Shown here one piece after another: positions 1 to 11,588 of a DNA stretch of 64,000 bases. The stretch covers positions 20,184,001 through 20,248,000 of the forward strand of contig NC_061773.1 in NCBI RefSeq assembly GCF_022458985.1, read 5' to 3'. The stretch's first letter is position 1, and each line of letters begins with the position of its first letter. The translations under genes and the position numbers were made by a program. Source of the DNA: Mugil cephalus. Its lineage: Eukaryota; Chordata; Actinopteri; Mugiliformes; Mugilidae. The notes under the pieces were generated by a model. It saw only the letters and a list, made by a program, of their open reading frames with translations, was not told where the DNA came from and searched no databases.

Positions 1-932
1 TGGGACGACTCTTCCGTAAATCCTACATACTCAAGTGAAGCTGGGGTGCGCTTGATTTTGTTTAACCGTCCGTTTGAGGAAACGAATGTCTTCGCACAGT
101 CGTTGATTGTGGGCTATTACTCCGCCCGGGCGGATTACGTTTTTGTCAAAACGAGCACACCCTAAGGTGCGCCCATTTTTCTGCCTGAAAAGGGGAAAAT
201 GTACATCGGCCTTCTGTTCATAAGTAATTTTGAACTTTTGGAGCTGGGTTTAAGCACAGCGTTAAATAAATAAATCTTTAGCGCCTGTATGCTATAGTTT
301 AACGTGTGATTTGCTGGTTAAGCGACAAACTATTTGTTTTAAAGCGCCTTGGGAGAAAATGGTTTGTTCCGATGATACCATTATAGCACCAGATCCATGC
401 ATTCACAAATCAATTCTATAATTTCGATACATGACGCAGTTTAAAACGTCACATAATTTCTGTTACATTTTGATAATCCAAGTGTGTTCTTTAAATCGCC
501 ATTTTGTCTTAAATAAGTAAAAAATTAATTAGAATGCGTTTCAGTCACCCCTTTCACCGTAATGGTGTTTTCCAACATGGAGACCATTCACTGACGGTAA
601 ATATCGTTGCTCTTAAAAAATTGTGAGGTGAATATGTGTCCTGACTCACCGTTCAACACATGCAGCCTCCAAATACCACAGTGTTAAACGTTTATGATCA
701 TATCATAAAACATATGCGACCGTAAGCAGAATTTAAGAGTAATTTTAGGCAGACCTGGCCCAGCGAGCTTGTCCTCTAAGATGCAGCTCGTGCGTTTGCT
801 TGTGTGTTAAACGTGTGATGAAGGAATAACAGAGCAATAGATCCACTGTGTGTGAGTCTAATAATGTTTTAATAGCCGCGTTTTCTTGTGTCGGTTTAAG
901 GAGACGCTGCAAGGTCTGTGGTGCACGACATC
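1..932. other. Upstream region of tada3, no coding exon seen
   Basis: No open frame here resembles a protein. The segment should hold the tada3 promoter and any untranslated first exon. A pyrimidine-containing stretch ending in AAG at 898-900 could be an acceptor for the exon that carries the tada3 start codon, but it is a weak match and the first exon was not located. Confidence 0.4.
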
Positions 933-3900
933 ATGAGTGAGCTGAAGGACTGCCCCCCGCTCAAATACTACGACTTCAAGCCCGTGGAGCATGTCAAGGT
1001 GTGTCCCCGCTACACTGCAGTGCTGGGCCGCTCAGAGGACGATGGCATCGGCATCGAAGAGCTGGACACCCTGCAGCTGGAGCTGGAGACACTTCTGTCC
1101 TCGGCCAGTCGCCGCCTCCGAGCCCTGGAGGAGCAGAGACAGGTAACTTAGACCCAGATTAGGATTTGTGCGAATCCCACATAAGACACATTGTTATTGA
1201 GCATCACTGTTGATGTTGCTTTCATTCTTCTGCGCTGTGTCCCAGATCCTCACAGACTGGCAAGACAAGAAGGGAGACAAGCGCTTTCTGAAAATGGGGA
1301 AAGACCCCGATCCCGCCGCCTCATCTCGCCACAAGCCAAAGAAGCAGAAACTGGATGGCAAAGGAGGTCACGGGCCAGGCCCAGGTCCCGGCAGACCCAA
1401 ATCCAAAAACCTGCAGCCAAAACTTCAAGAGTATGATTTTACAGACGATCCACAAGACATTCCTCGCACTCCCAAAAATGACGCTCCAAACAGGTTAGCA
1501 AAGCAACTCTAAACAGTCAGAGACATTAGTGTCATATCCATTTTTCCAATTTATTCATGTTGCATTTCATGTCTTAATTTTTAAGTGAGGCTGTCATAAT
1601 ATATCCGTGCTTCAGTAGGGTTCTTAAAATATTTTTGTTTTTCAGATTCTGGGCTTCAGTCGAGCCATATTGTGCAGATATTACAAATGAAGAGATACGA
1701 CTGCTTGAAGAGCTTCTGAAACCTCCGGAGGACGAGGCTGAGTATTTCAAAGTATGATACTACGACGCTAATTTCAACTTAACTTGAACAAAAGCAGTGA
1801 CTAAATTATGGATGTTGTTGGGTAAAATTGACCGTTCTGGGTGTGTTAATTGCAGATTCCGGCGCTGGGGAAACACTACTCTCAGCGGTGGGCTCAGGAG
1901 GATCTGCTGGAGGAACAGAGGGAAGGAGCACGAGCCAACGACAAGAAGAAGAACCTCATGGGAGGTCCGCTGTCAGAACTGGATGCTAAAGGTGAAGGAC
2001 CACTACACTTTAAAATAAATAAATAAAATAAATAAATAAAATACAGTAATAATACAATAATCATTTAGCACAAAACACTTTGACATCTAGGCGAAATGCA
2101 GCAATTGTCAGAGTTCACACCTATTTTTGGCAATGATGGTTTTCATGCTTTATTTATTTATTATTATTATTATTTTGTGTCTGTTATGTTCTTATTGTGT
2201 GATTTGTTTTCTTTAAAGTGCAATTTTATTTTCCTTGCTTTGTTGTGGGGGATTGCTGCGCTATGTTATGCATTGTGTGCATATGCTTTTGCACAAGCAT
2301 GTATCCACTGTGAACGCTCATGTTCAACTTCTATAGATGTGGACTCGCTGCTGAAGAAGTCAGAATCCCAACATGAATCTCCCGAAGATGGCTGTCCCTT
2401 TGGTCCTCTCACACAGCGTCTGCTGCAGGCCCTCGTAGAGGTCAAACCCATTGTTTTGTGTGTTAATTTAGTGTATATATGTTTAAATGTTGTGAGGGGA
2501 TGACCGTCATTTGTTGACATGTTTTCTTTTTCTCTTCCAGGAGAACATTATATCCCCCATGGAGGATTCACCTATACCAGACATTTCAGGGAAGGATGCT
2601 AATGACGGTGCTGGGACTTCCCCTCGAAGTCAAGGGAAAGCATTTAGGTAAAGTGTATGCAGCTTCTTATCACTATGAGATATCGGGAACATATCTGTTT
2701 TATAGGACTGTAGACAATAGTTTTAACCCTAGTGTTTTAAGAGTAACACTCAACTCAGCAAAAGCAAGACGCATAATAGTCTGAAGAAAGGAACCCAGGG
2801 TAACTTATAGGAAACTTAAGATCTCTCTGGTATAAGCTTGTGTTAATGTTCATGAATCCACCACCAGGAGAGCACTGATGTAACATTTGCACCTATCTGC
2901 TATTTCCTAAACATCATGCAGAGTGCAAACAATTTTAAGCAGTGTCACAGAAATATAAATTAATCTTATTTCATTGTCATATCACCCAATTGGATACATC
3001 TACATGCATCTACATCAAGAATCAAGAGTCTTTATTGTCATAATGAGAACATAACAAAATGTTGCAGAGACCCACGACACACACAGATACACAGACATTT
3101 AAATAACACTTATGAATAGAAAAACCACGCTTAAAGTAAAAAAAAAAAAAATATGTACAAGAAAATATTGTAACAGAGAACATGAAGTGCAGCTTTACAA
3201 CTTCACATGCCAAAAAACATACGCGCATGTGCAACATTATCGCATAGTGTTTTGTGTCCTGGATCCAAGTTATTTTCGGGGAGAACGAAGAAGCCCCCGA
3301 AGTTAAATTGGTTTCAGAGGAGGGGCCAGACAAAGCGTGAGTTATAGACCTCGATGTAGACGGCACCAAAGAGACTCTGAAGAGACAATGTCACTACGGT
3401 GGTAGGGATGGACCTCGGGCTGGTGTGGGAGGTGGAGCGACACCAACTGGATAAATTGATTTTCCGGACTATAGAGCGCACCTTAATATAAGCCGCACCC
3501 ACAAAGTTTTTTTTTAAAAAAAAAAAGGAAATGTACATATATAAGCCGCTGATATCTACTGAACTGATTAGTTTAACTGAACATAACTGAACTGATCAGT
3601 TTCCAAACGGTGCCTGTAACATAAAAGTAAAAGTGCTGATCAAACAAAACAGTTATTGATTGGTTTATTCATCCTCCTCCTTCTTCAGTGTCAGAGTTGA
3701 ACAGCCTCAGAAGAGCTTCGTCACATACCTTTTCTGTGTCTATGTCAGTGTTGCTCTCCGTGTCGCTGTCATCCCGGGGTAAAGCTGGCTGAAAATTATG
3801 CTTTTCGCATGCGGCCAGTTTTTGTGAAGAATTTATCGCAAAAAAAAATCCACAGAAAAGCTGCGTATTTTGCATAAACCGCATGGTTCAAAGCGTGGGG

Positions 3901-5204
3901 AAAAAATGGCAGTTTATAGTCCGGACAATACAGTAGTTGGGCTTAAGTCTTTGAGAGGGGCCGGACTCTCTTATCTGCGGACCGTTGGTATAAGTCATCT
4001 GTTCCGTATCCTTGGCATGAGGTCAGGGCGTCCGATATGGGAGCCTCAGAATCGCATCGCTGCTTTTTGTGGGTGATGTGGTTTTGTTGGCTCCATCAGA
4101 CCGCGACCTGCAGCACGCACTGGGACAGGAGACCCCCGGGGTCTGGAGTGGACTGGAGGGGTTTGCTGGGGAGAGGGACGTCTGGTGTTCCACCATAACC
4201 TGACCAACGGATAAGTGGAAGGAAATGAATGAATGAGATGTGTATGGTTATTATTATACCTCACATCCAGAGTTGAAATAATTGTAAATATTAATAATAG
4301 TGTCCTTGACTGAAACGGCACATGGTGGTTTTGATCATTGTCGAATCTGTGTCTCCTTTGATTCCCCCGGATGCACACGGGTGGTGGATGTTTTTGACGG
4401 AGGCTGACTATTGGTATACACTACTCTGCTCTATAGTGGTTGTGTGTTTGGTTCACTGATAATTTCCAGAAGCACCGATATCCGGTAGGAATTAGATTTA
4501 AGGGGGGAGGAGGTCTCTGGTTTTGGTGTATGAGTGGGCATGCCAAGTAAACGTCCGTTGTATAGGTGTACGCTGGCAACACTGAAATCAAGACAAAGCC
4601 TTTACGCAATAGTTGATGCTCCCATATTGATTTATTTATACTTTATACTTTAAGTGTGCTGGACAGGTGTGAAGTTGCTGTTCTGCATCTACACCCCCCT
4701 TAATCGCTGTCTTTCTTTCCTCCAGCGTTCCTCACACACGTTCCCTGGAGGCACGAATCAAAGAGGAGCTGGTAGCTCAGGGGCTGCTGGATTCTGAGGA
4801 GAGACCTGGACCGGGAGGAGACTCCGAGGACGAGGTCCTGGCCGAGCTGCAGAAGAGACAAGCAGAGCTGAAAGCGTTGAGCGCTCACAACAGATCCAGA
4901 AAGCAGGAGCTCCTCCGGTGAGGCCAACGTCGAGACGTCGTTAAATGCACCAACTAAATAAGCTAAACGGCGGCGGTCTATAAAAGGTTTTTATGTGCTG
5001 CTGTGTCACAGGCTGGCGAGAGAAGAGATGCGCAAGCAGGAGCTGAGGCAGAGAGTCAGGGTGTCTGACAACGAGGTGATGGAGGGATTTCGGCGAATCA
5101 TGGCAGCCAGGCAGAAGAAACGCACTCCGACCAAGAAGGAGAAAGACCAGGCCTGGAAGGCGCTGAAGGAGAGGGAAAGCATCCTCAAGTTACTGGACGG
5201 ATAG
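933..5204 (+). CDS. tada3: Transcriptional adaptor 3 (ADA3), SAGA/ATAC histone acetyltransferase subunit
   Basis: Eight coding exons: 933-1142, 1246-1493, 1646-1751, 1856-1991, 2337-2440, 2541-2647, 4726-4917 and 5012-5204. They sum to 1296 nt, giving 431 aa; the human protein has 432. All introns are GT-AG and phases join cleanly. The protein starts MSELKDCPPLKYYDF, carries SEDDGIGIEELDTLQLELE, a basic KPKKQK stretch followed by a Gly-Pro run, the FWASVEPYCADI block, EDGCPFGPLTQRLLQALVEE, and ends KEKDQAWKALKERESILKLL. This matches vertebrate TADA3 along its whole length. The family links GCN5/PCAF to ADA2 and supports acetylation of nucleosomal histones in the nucleus. The ATG at 933 was chosen over an in-frame GTG at 918 because it gives the family's N-terminus. 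Intron 6 (2648-4725) holds nested transposon remnants. A polyadenylation signal lies at 5531. Confidence 0.97.
3311..4240 (+). repeat. Degraded LINE fragment in tada3 intron 6, split by a MITE
   Basis: Two pieces, 3311-3453 and 3934-4240, read as parts of one decayed LINE. The first translates into an endonuclease-like WEVERHQLD stretch. The second continues that stretch, then, apparently after an internal deletion, gives a reverse-transcriptase palm segment at about 4035-4135 reading LLFVGDVVLLAPSDRDLQ, where the usual ADD catalytic motif reads VGD. The GGATAAGTGG-type 3' tail followed by AATGAATGA repeats is common in fish LINEs. The copy is full of frame breaks. Clade was not determined. 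Confidence 0.65.
3454..3933. mobile_element. MITE-like DNA transposon inserted in the LINE, TA duplication
   Basis: The 480-bp insert has ends that mirror each other: TTCCGGACTATA near 3472 and TATAGTCCGG near 3915. It is flanked by TA at 3452-3453 and 3934-3935. Removing it rejoins the LINE sequence as CTGGATAGTTGGGC. A TA duplication fits the Tc1/mariner/pogo superfamily. The interior carries a short minus-strand frame (3669-3884) with an acidic DSDTE-rich segment that could be a transposase C-terminal remnant; this is a guess. Confidence 0.65.
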
Positions 5205-5530
5205 AGGAGGCAGCCGTTAATGTGGGGTGTTTTCTGCCAGACAAAAAAAGAAGAAGAAAAAAACTGGCAAAAAGAAGCATCTTTTCCCACAAATTGACAC
5301 AGATGATAAAGCTGGCAGTGAGAAGCTATATCCATAATGATGTAAGGTACAGTTCACTGCAGGTCTGCATGATGTGAGTAGTCATTTTTATGTCATGTAC
5401 AGCAGAAAGCTGGTTTGATCAGTAACCGTGTGCATCAGAGACTTTTTACACCTTTTTGTTCTGCATTTTTCTTTGTTAGTGGAATTTTTATGTTGCTTTG
5501 TGATTCGTTTACTTATTGTAATGCTATGGA

Positions 5531-5536
5531 AATAAA
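5531..5536 (+). terminator. tada3: Polyadenylation signal AATAAA of tada3
   Basis: This is a canonical AATAAA about 330 bases after the tada3 stop codon, the first such hexamer in the 3' UTR. It predicts cleavage near 5550-5560. Confidence 0.7.
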
Positions 5537-6328
5537 CACACAACAGTTTGAATAAATCAGTACCACTGAAGGACAGCTTTTTTTTTTCATGCAACAAAGA
5601 AATCAGAGGACGAGTTTGTCCTCTGCTACTTATCCAAGTAACAGTTAAACATCGTCAGATTGTTGGCACATGTTGTGTTCTCCTTTTCATCTGTCGTTTC
5701 CGCGTCAGCGTTAGCGGGCAGGCGTGTTTCTGTCGAATGCTAAAATCAACGCTCGTCCTCACGCTAATGCTTCTCCTCAAGTGTGATGCAACACTGCAGA
5801 CTAATGCCTCAGAAGTGTTCTCGCTGAAGAGTACGATTCACAACTCCAGCCAAGGCATTATGGGATGCATTAAGGCTGGGGAGGTGGCGAGGTCCGACCA
5901 CTCAGCAAACTGCAAGCACCGTGTGAATATGACACCAGGAACGCCCAAAATTAAATTATATTTTCAGTTTAAATTTTGAACTCCAGGGTGTTTTAGTGTT
6001 TAAAAAAAAAAACTATAAAAGCAAAATAATCTCTTCAATGGATGTAGCATTCAGTTCCACGAGACAAAATCTGACTGTGGGATAAACTGAGCCAGATTCT
6101 TCAGGTAAGACGAGGGTCAATCAGAACCATCATCTATGCGTAATATAATTACTGTAATATTATAATTACTGCAATGAGCATCCAGAGAGGACTAGAGAAA
6201 GGGAATTTCCGGTGTGTTCCTCCTATTTTTCTTTTTGAGAGGCTGTACTTTCATTTATAAGTGTTAATTATTAAGCCCCTTGTCCCACTGACAAATGGAA
6301 ATATTCGTTTTGTCTATGTGCTGAGGCA

Positions 6329-6342
6329 CCACTAGATGGCAG
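6329..6342 (+). promoter_or_regulatory. CTCF-like motif downstream of tada3
   Basis: CCACTAGATGGCAG matches the vertebrate CTCF core (CCASYAGRKGGC) at nearly every position. It lies about 1.1 kb after the tada3 stop codon, in the spacer. Occupancy cannot be judged from sequence. Confidence 0.4.
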
Positions 6343-6807
6343 TCACTGCCTTCAGACTGACCACGCTGGCAAAATTTACATAGATGGGACCTATGGTTGA
6401 CACTACCCCAACACAGAGTGTGTCATTGTGCTGTACGTCTTCGCTTGAAGATACCCTCACTGATCTTGGTCCCGAAGATAAAGCAGGAGGTTGTGTGCCT
6501 CACAGTGCGCAGCTGTGTGCTGGGGGGTCACGCAGTTCATCCTTTACAGTGACAGACCAGCACATTATTCAGAGGGGGTTCAACAATGGACAGCGCTCGG
6601 ACGCACTTCTTTTTGACCCAATCGTCGCACTGGGTCACAGCAACAACCACCGCACCGCTGTTGACCTGACTGGATTTGGAATATGAGTTCATCATGTACT
6701 GAAAGGAGGAAGGACATGTTCCCGTCAGTGCTTTAGTTTTATTGTTCTCGTCGGTTGGGAGTGGTTCCACACTGCTTGTACCTGATGTTTTTTCCTCTAA
6801 CATCAGT

Positions 6808-6960
6808 GGCAGAAGAAAAGCTCAGGTCCTTTACTTTAGCTTTAGCTAAAGCCTTTAGCTTTAGCTAAAGTAAAGATACTCTATTACAGGTCCTGCTTGA
6901 AAACACACGTGTCAGTATAAGTATTTGCAGATAGATGTAGCTAAAGTATTAAAGTTTTCC
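6808..6960. repeat. Interspersed repeat with a 47-bp near-palindrome
   Basis: The segment resembles a common fish repeat that reads roughly 'ggtcctttactt...actctattacaggtcctgc'. Within it, arms 6829-6851 and 6853-6875 are inverted copies matching at 21 of 23 bases with a 1-base spacer, built from TTTAGC/GCTAAA units. It would form a hairpin in single strands. Confidence 0.5.
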
Positions 6961-9925
6961 TTTGGTCCCTGTCCCTGATTATCATATATGACAGGGCCAG
7001 ATTAATAATCAGTGTGTGAGGAGCATGTTACTGTTACAGCTGGTGCTATTTTCAGCTTTTGTCGGGGATTCATGGGTTGATTATTTACAGTTTTGTAAAC
7101 AAGTTTACAACTTGTAAACCTGATGATAAGGTGATTGAAACGAGAAGAAAGAAGGCTCATCTTCTTGTGTGATCCGTTCCATCATTTAAACATTTAAACA
7201 GTGAGGGAAATTTAGAGCGGGAATCTCTGTTTTGTTGCCGCCTGTTTAAAACTCGTGGACGTCTGAAATGTGAACCCTGACTGCGCGCGGCTGTTGCGCG
7301 ACGGCGGCGGCCAAAAAAAAAAAGTTTGGAAACCACCAGTTTAATCTTTAACGTCGAGTTGTGCTCTAAAAGCCCGTCGTGTCACACGCTGCGTGAAATC
7401 TTAAAAGTCAGACAAATGCAGCCCACGCGTACATCAAAAAAGCATGAAGTGGAAACGCGGTCGAGTCTGTCGATGATTCCAGTCCGTGTCCAAAAATGCT
7501 GAAAGGTGTATCATAACATACAAGTAGCATGCATCACGCTACCAACACTAACAGCTTAAGCACAGAAATGATTTCCTTTCTGATGCAGTAACTTGGTTGT
7601 GCAGTTGAGTCATGATGTCTAAGCTCTCCTGTTACAAAGGTTAATAAGCCCTTAAAAAACAACAAAAAAAAACCTGCATGATGACACAGTGATGCCCGCA
7701 CAGTGCAGACAGCATAGAGGCTACAGGTCAACTCTTACTGTAACTATCATCACCAAAGTTGGCATGTCTGACACTACAGATGCCAGCCTTCCTGTTTATG
7801 TTCTGGACAGGAAGAGGCTACGCTGTCTGCATACATCTGTCAGACGTACATCTATTTTCAAATTCACGTGGGTTCGCACTTTTAATGATTTTTGCTTCCT
7901 GTCAAAAACAGAACTGTGACTGCAAATCAATCTCCTCCTTATTAGCATGTTGTTTATGTGCGTACGGGGCCGATATAAAGACGAGTGTCCTCTGTGGACT
8001 AAATAACACAGCTACCGTCTGATAAAAAAGTAAAATAAATAAATAAACAAATAAAAGCTCAGTTCAGTGTCCTTGAGCACAGTTCAGTTTGCAGCCAGGC
8101 TCAAAGCTTCAACAATGGCCCAATCAGCCGTTCAAAAAAAAAAAGAAAGAAAAAAAAAATCCTCCGATTAGGCCGGCATCCTCTACGCAAATTCATACAG
8201 CAATCAGCCCCGTGTGTGCATGAAAGCATTTAATGACATGCAGACCTATTGAGCCGCAGGTGAATGAGAGGCCCCTCGAGGCTGGGTGTATCACTCAGGG
8301 CTTTTGTTGCAATTTGTTGTCATTAGACCTAAACTGAAGGGCAGGTGGGTTTTGTGTTGTGGCACCGGTCATACAGGCTCAATGGTGCTCGTCCGCTGTT
8401 TGCACATCCCACATTTAAAAGGCTCGCCAGGTCTACCCTTTAAACAGCCCAGGGGGCGCGTCGCTGCGCCGAGGCGGTTAATGACCTACGAGGTTCTAAC
8501 ATCGGCCCCACGGCTCGGGTCCGTCACGTAGCTGCCTCTTTTCCCCCCGTGTGAAATTCAGCCATACGGTGAGCTTCTTCACTCCTCCCTGCCACGGCCC
8601 GTAAACCTTTACAGCTGTTTGACGAGGAGGGCTCTCCTCTGGCGGACAAATAACTTGAACTCAAGTGTTGCGCGTCACACGAGCAGCATGTAAATACAGC
8701 GCTGTGATGTGGCCAGACTGTGAGCGGGCTGTGTGTCCGCATGCACACTTATTAATGCAGCTATCATCCTAGATCAGCGCTCTGTCCATCGGCTCTTTGT
8801 TTCGCCACTGTGTGCAAAATATGTGTCTTTCTCCGGGGCTCCTACTCCACCTCCGTCTCTGCGTTCCTGAGCTGGAATGGAACAGAGTGAGGCTGACACA
8901 CACATACACTCACACACACAAACACACACACACGTGCGCACACAAAGAGATATACATACGGGTGGAGGGCTCGACCATAAATCTGTTGATCCTTTGCCCT
9001 AATGCCATGTCAGCTTTTCATGGCGAATTGAAATTGTGTGTGTGACAGAGATACAGACAGAGGTTGAGACAGCTGCTGAGCCCGGCCGGTCCACTGAGAG
9101 GCGCCTCTGTCCGGCCAGGCCACGCCTCGGCCCTTCTCCTCCACAGAGGACTATTGTCTTCGGCTCTGCTTCCACTATTCTGATGTCATGGTTTGTCCTT
9201 CCCCGGAGGGCTGCTGTTGCTGCCGTGGTAAAAAACCTGGCAGACCTTTTAGCCCTAAAGTCAGAATCAGAGTGCCGTTTCTCCGAGCACCGCATAACAC
9301 GGGTACACAAAACACTGTGCCACGCGCTCACTTTTTCTGACCACTCCTTTAACTCTGTCTGGTTTGAATTTCAAATTTGCCTCTCATTTGAATGGCAGTT
9401 GATGCTTTTCTTGCATGACTCCTGAATTTGGCAGCTGGCATGCAAATCAGCCTCTTCTGCTTCGTTCAGTCCTGTCGGGTCCACGCTCACTGGTGAGGTA
9501 CAGATCTTGGGCTCATGTTCCAGCATGTCACCCACGCTGTAACTCTGTCAAAGACAGCGCACAGGGAACAATCCCAGGCTTGCCTGTAAACTGTAGGGGC
9601 ATTATTTGTGGGCAAGTAATTATATTTGGAGGGCAGAGGGAGATTTCACGGACTGAATATGAACACAGGTCAGTGACTGTTGCACCTGAGTTGTTAATAT
9701 TTGAGAGCAAATCCTTAATACTCTGAGACCTTTGTTGTGTCTGGGCTCAAGTCATTTGAAGTTTGCAGCCGCTTTTAATATGATGCTTTATGTACCAATA
9801 CTTTTTTCTCCTTTTAGTAAGGCTATTGGCAGCTTGGGACAGTAATTGGGCCATCAGTCCACTTTGGTCCAGACTGAAACACTTCAACTGTTGTTAAAAT
9901 TGCTATGAATCATTGCTCCTTGTAG

Positions 9926-9965
9926 GTTTGGTCACTTTGCCTCTGGTTTGGTCACTTTGCCTTTG
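9926..9965. repeat. 20-bp tandem duplication
   Basis: The unit GGTTTGGTCACTTTGCCTCT occurs twice in a row with one or two mismatches in the second copy. Nothing around it suggests a gene. Confidence 0.6.
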
Positions 9966-11008
9966 GTTTCCAGAGGCATGATGGGTTTTTATCTCACTAA
10001 AAGTTCATTCAGGAAGACCCCTTTCCCCCTCTCCCAGCTGACTCGGGGTGTTTCTAAATGTCCATTCAGATCCTTCCCCATTCTCTCTCATTCTTACTCA
10101 TCCATTCACATCATTGCTCTCTAACTTGAAATATATTCTCTTCCGCTGCTGCCAGATGTCATTTCAGGTCAAGTGATGCAACTCTCTCCTCCACCCTGTT
10201 CATCTCCTGTCTTCCCATCCAGGGTCCAGGTCATCAGAGTCCACTCCTCATCCCATCCAGCCAGTGTGTAGACCCTGGGGGGGTTTCTTATAATAAACAG
10301 CATGACCTTCTCCCCCTTTAAATCTTGATGAAGTCACGAACAGGTCTCAATTGTCATTTTTCTACTGATCCCAATATAGATGGCGCTCAGTTGTTGAATC
10401 TTGAAGTCTTTGGTGATACTCTGACATTTGGCCTGAAGTTTTCTGTGAAATATTCTGCATAATTGTCTTTTCTTTCAGTTTAAGTTTGTAATATTCCGTT
10501 TATCCTCAGGTATACTCTGTGTATACGAGTGTTTTGCAGCAAATGTTACCACAAGATGATGAACATTTCAGCACTGTTGAGGTGCAACGCCTGAGTTTTA
10601 ACCTCCTCAGTGCCCTGCAATGCCTAAAAACTGGTTATGTTCATGACATTTGAAGGATCCAAATCTGAGATGAGCCATGGGTTTGATTGCTATTGCCTCC
10701 TACAAGATCTACAAGGCAAACCACAATAATTAGTTGCTGATACTCAGGAGCCCATGCTTGTTAGGGTTAGGAGTAAAGGTTCAAGCAATGGGCTCATAAC
10801 TACCAAAGCTTTGCCTTGTAGGTAGTTTAGACCTAAATTGCTACTCCATCTCCACAAAATCGATTGCTTTGTATCAGCAAAGATGGTTAATGGGTTAACT
10901 GAGGAGGTCCATGGATACAAACGTTTGTACGACTCGTTTTAGTTTTTCTCGCCACTGTTGAATGTGAAGCAGGAAGTAGTGACAAAAGTTAACCCGACTG
11001 GCATAAAA

Positions 11009-11170
11009 ATTAGATTAGATTAGATTAGATTGAGCTTTATTGTCATTACACATGTACCGGTACAGAGCAATAAAATGGAATTTAGCATCTAACCAGAAGT
11101 GCCATAAGCAGTAAGTGCATGCTGCATGAATAGTTTGGTATATAAGTGGTATGGCACAGGTTGTTTTCAT
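11009..11170 (+). repeat. Interspersed fish repeat beginning with ATTAG units
   Basis: It begins with about five ATTAG pentamers, then runs 'gagctttattgtcattacac...atttagcatctaaccagaagtgc'. A related stretch sits in bmp7 intron 2 near 45765-45860, and a shorter 'gagtctttattgtcataatgag' piece at about 3023-3050. This pattern is common in teleost genomes; the family name was not determined. Confidence 0.5.
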
Positions 11171-11322
11171 AGCATATGGCCAACATTTACAGGTGAAAAC
11201 CTTTGTACAGATGAGACCATATATACAGGTGGCATATACGCAATGACTGATTGAGGTACTGTGAACATATTATACAGATGGATTTTTTGTGTTGAATATA
11301 AATAGACATCATTTACACTAGA

Positions 11323-11588
11323 GCAGGTTTCTTCAACGTTTTTCAGGCCAAAGATCAAGTCGGGACCTGCTACTTTCTATATGTGTTCTAAAGCCCAGTG
11401 CTAATTATAAATATACATTATTATTTTTATTTTGCACCCAGTATTAAGCTATTCAAATAACACACAGCTTCACATATTAATTTTTTTCACAGTAGGGTTC
11501 CAATAACGTCTTCTATTCCTTCACTAAAATATGTTGCATTCATGTCCCGCGGACCCCCTTGGGGTCACGGACCCCCTGTAGAAGACCT
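11323..11588. mobile_element. Nonautonomous hAT-like element, copy 1
   Basis: The left end AGGTTTCTTCAACGTTTTTC and the right end, read in reverse, AGGTCTTCTACAGGGGG are imperfect mirror images. The interior shares 'attaagctattcaaataa' with the copy at 19227. No coding capacity. The assignment rests on the ends and length only. Confidence 0.5.

Noticed and set aside
2096-2503. Plus-strand ORF of 135 aa over tada3 exon 5
   Set aside because: It is the same frame as exon 5 extended through intron 4; the true exon is 2337-2440.
5548-5979. 143-aa plus-strand ORF after tada3
   Set aside because: It starts at the tada3 polyadenylation region, has no recognisable domain and no supporting splice or promoter signal.
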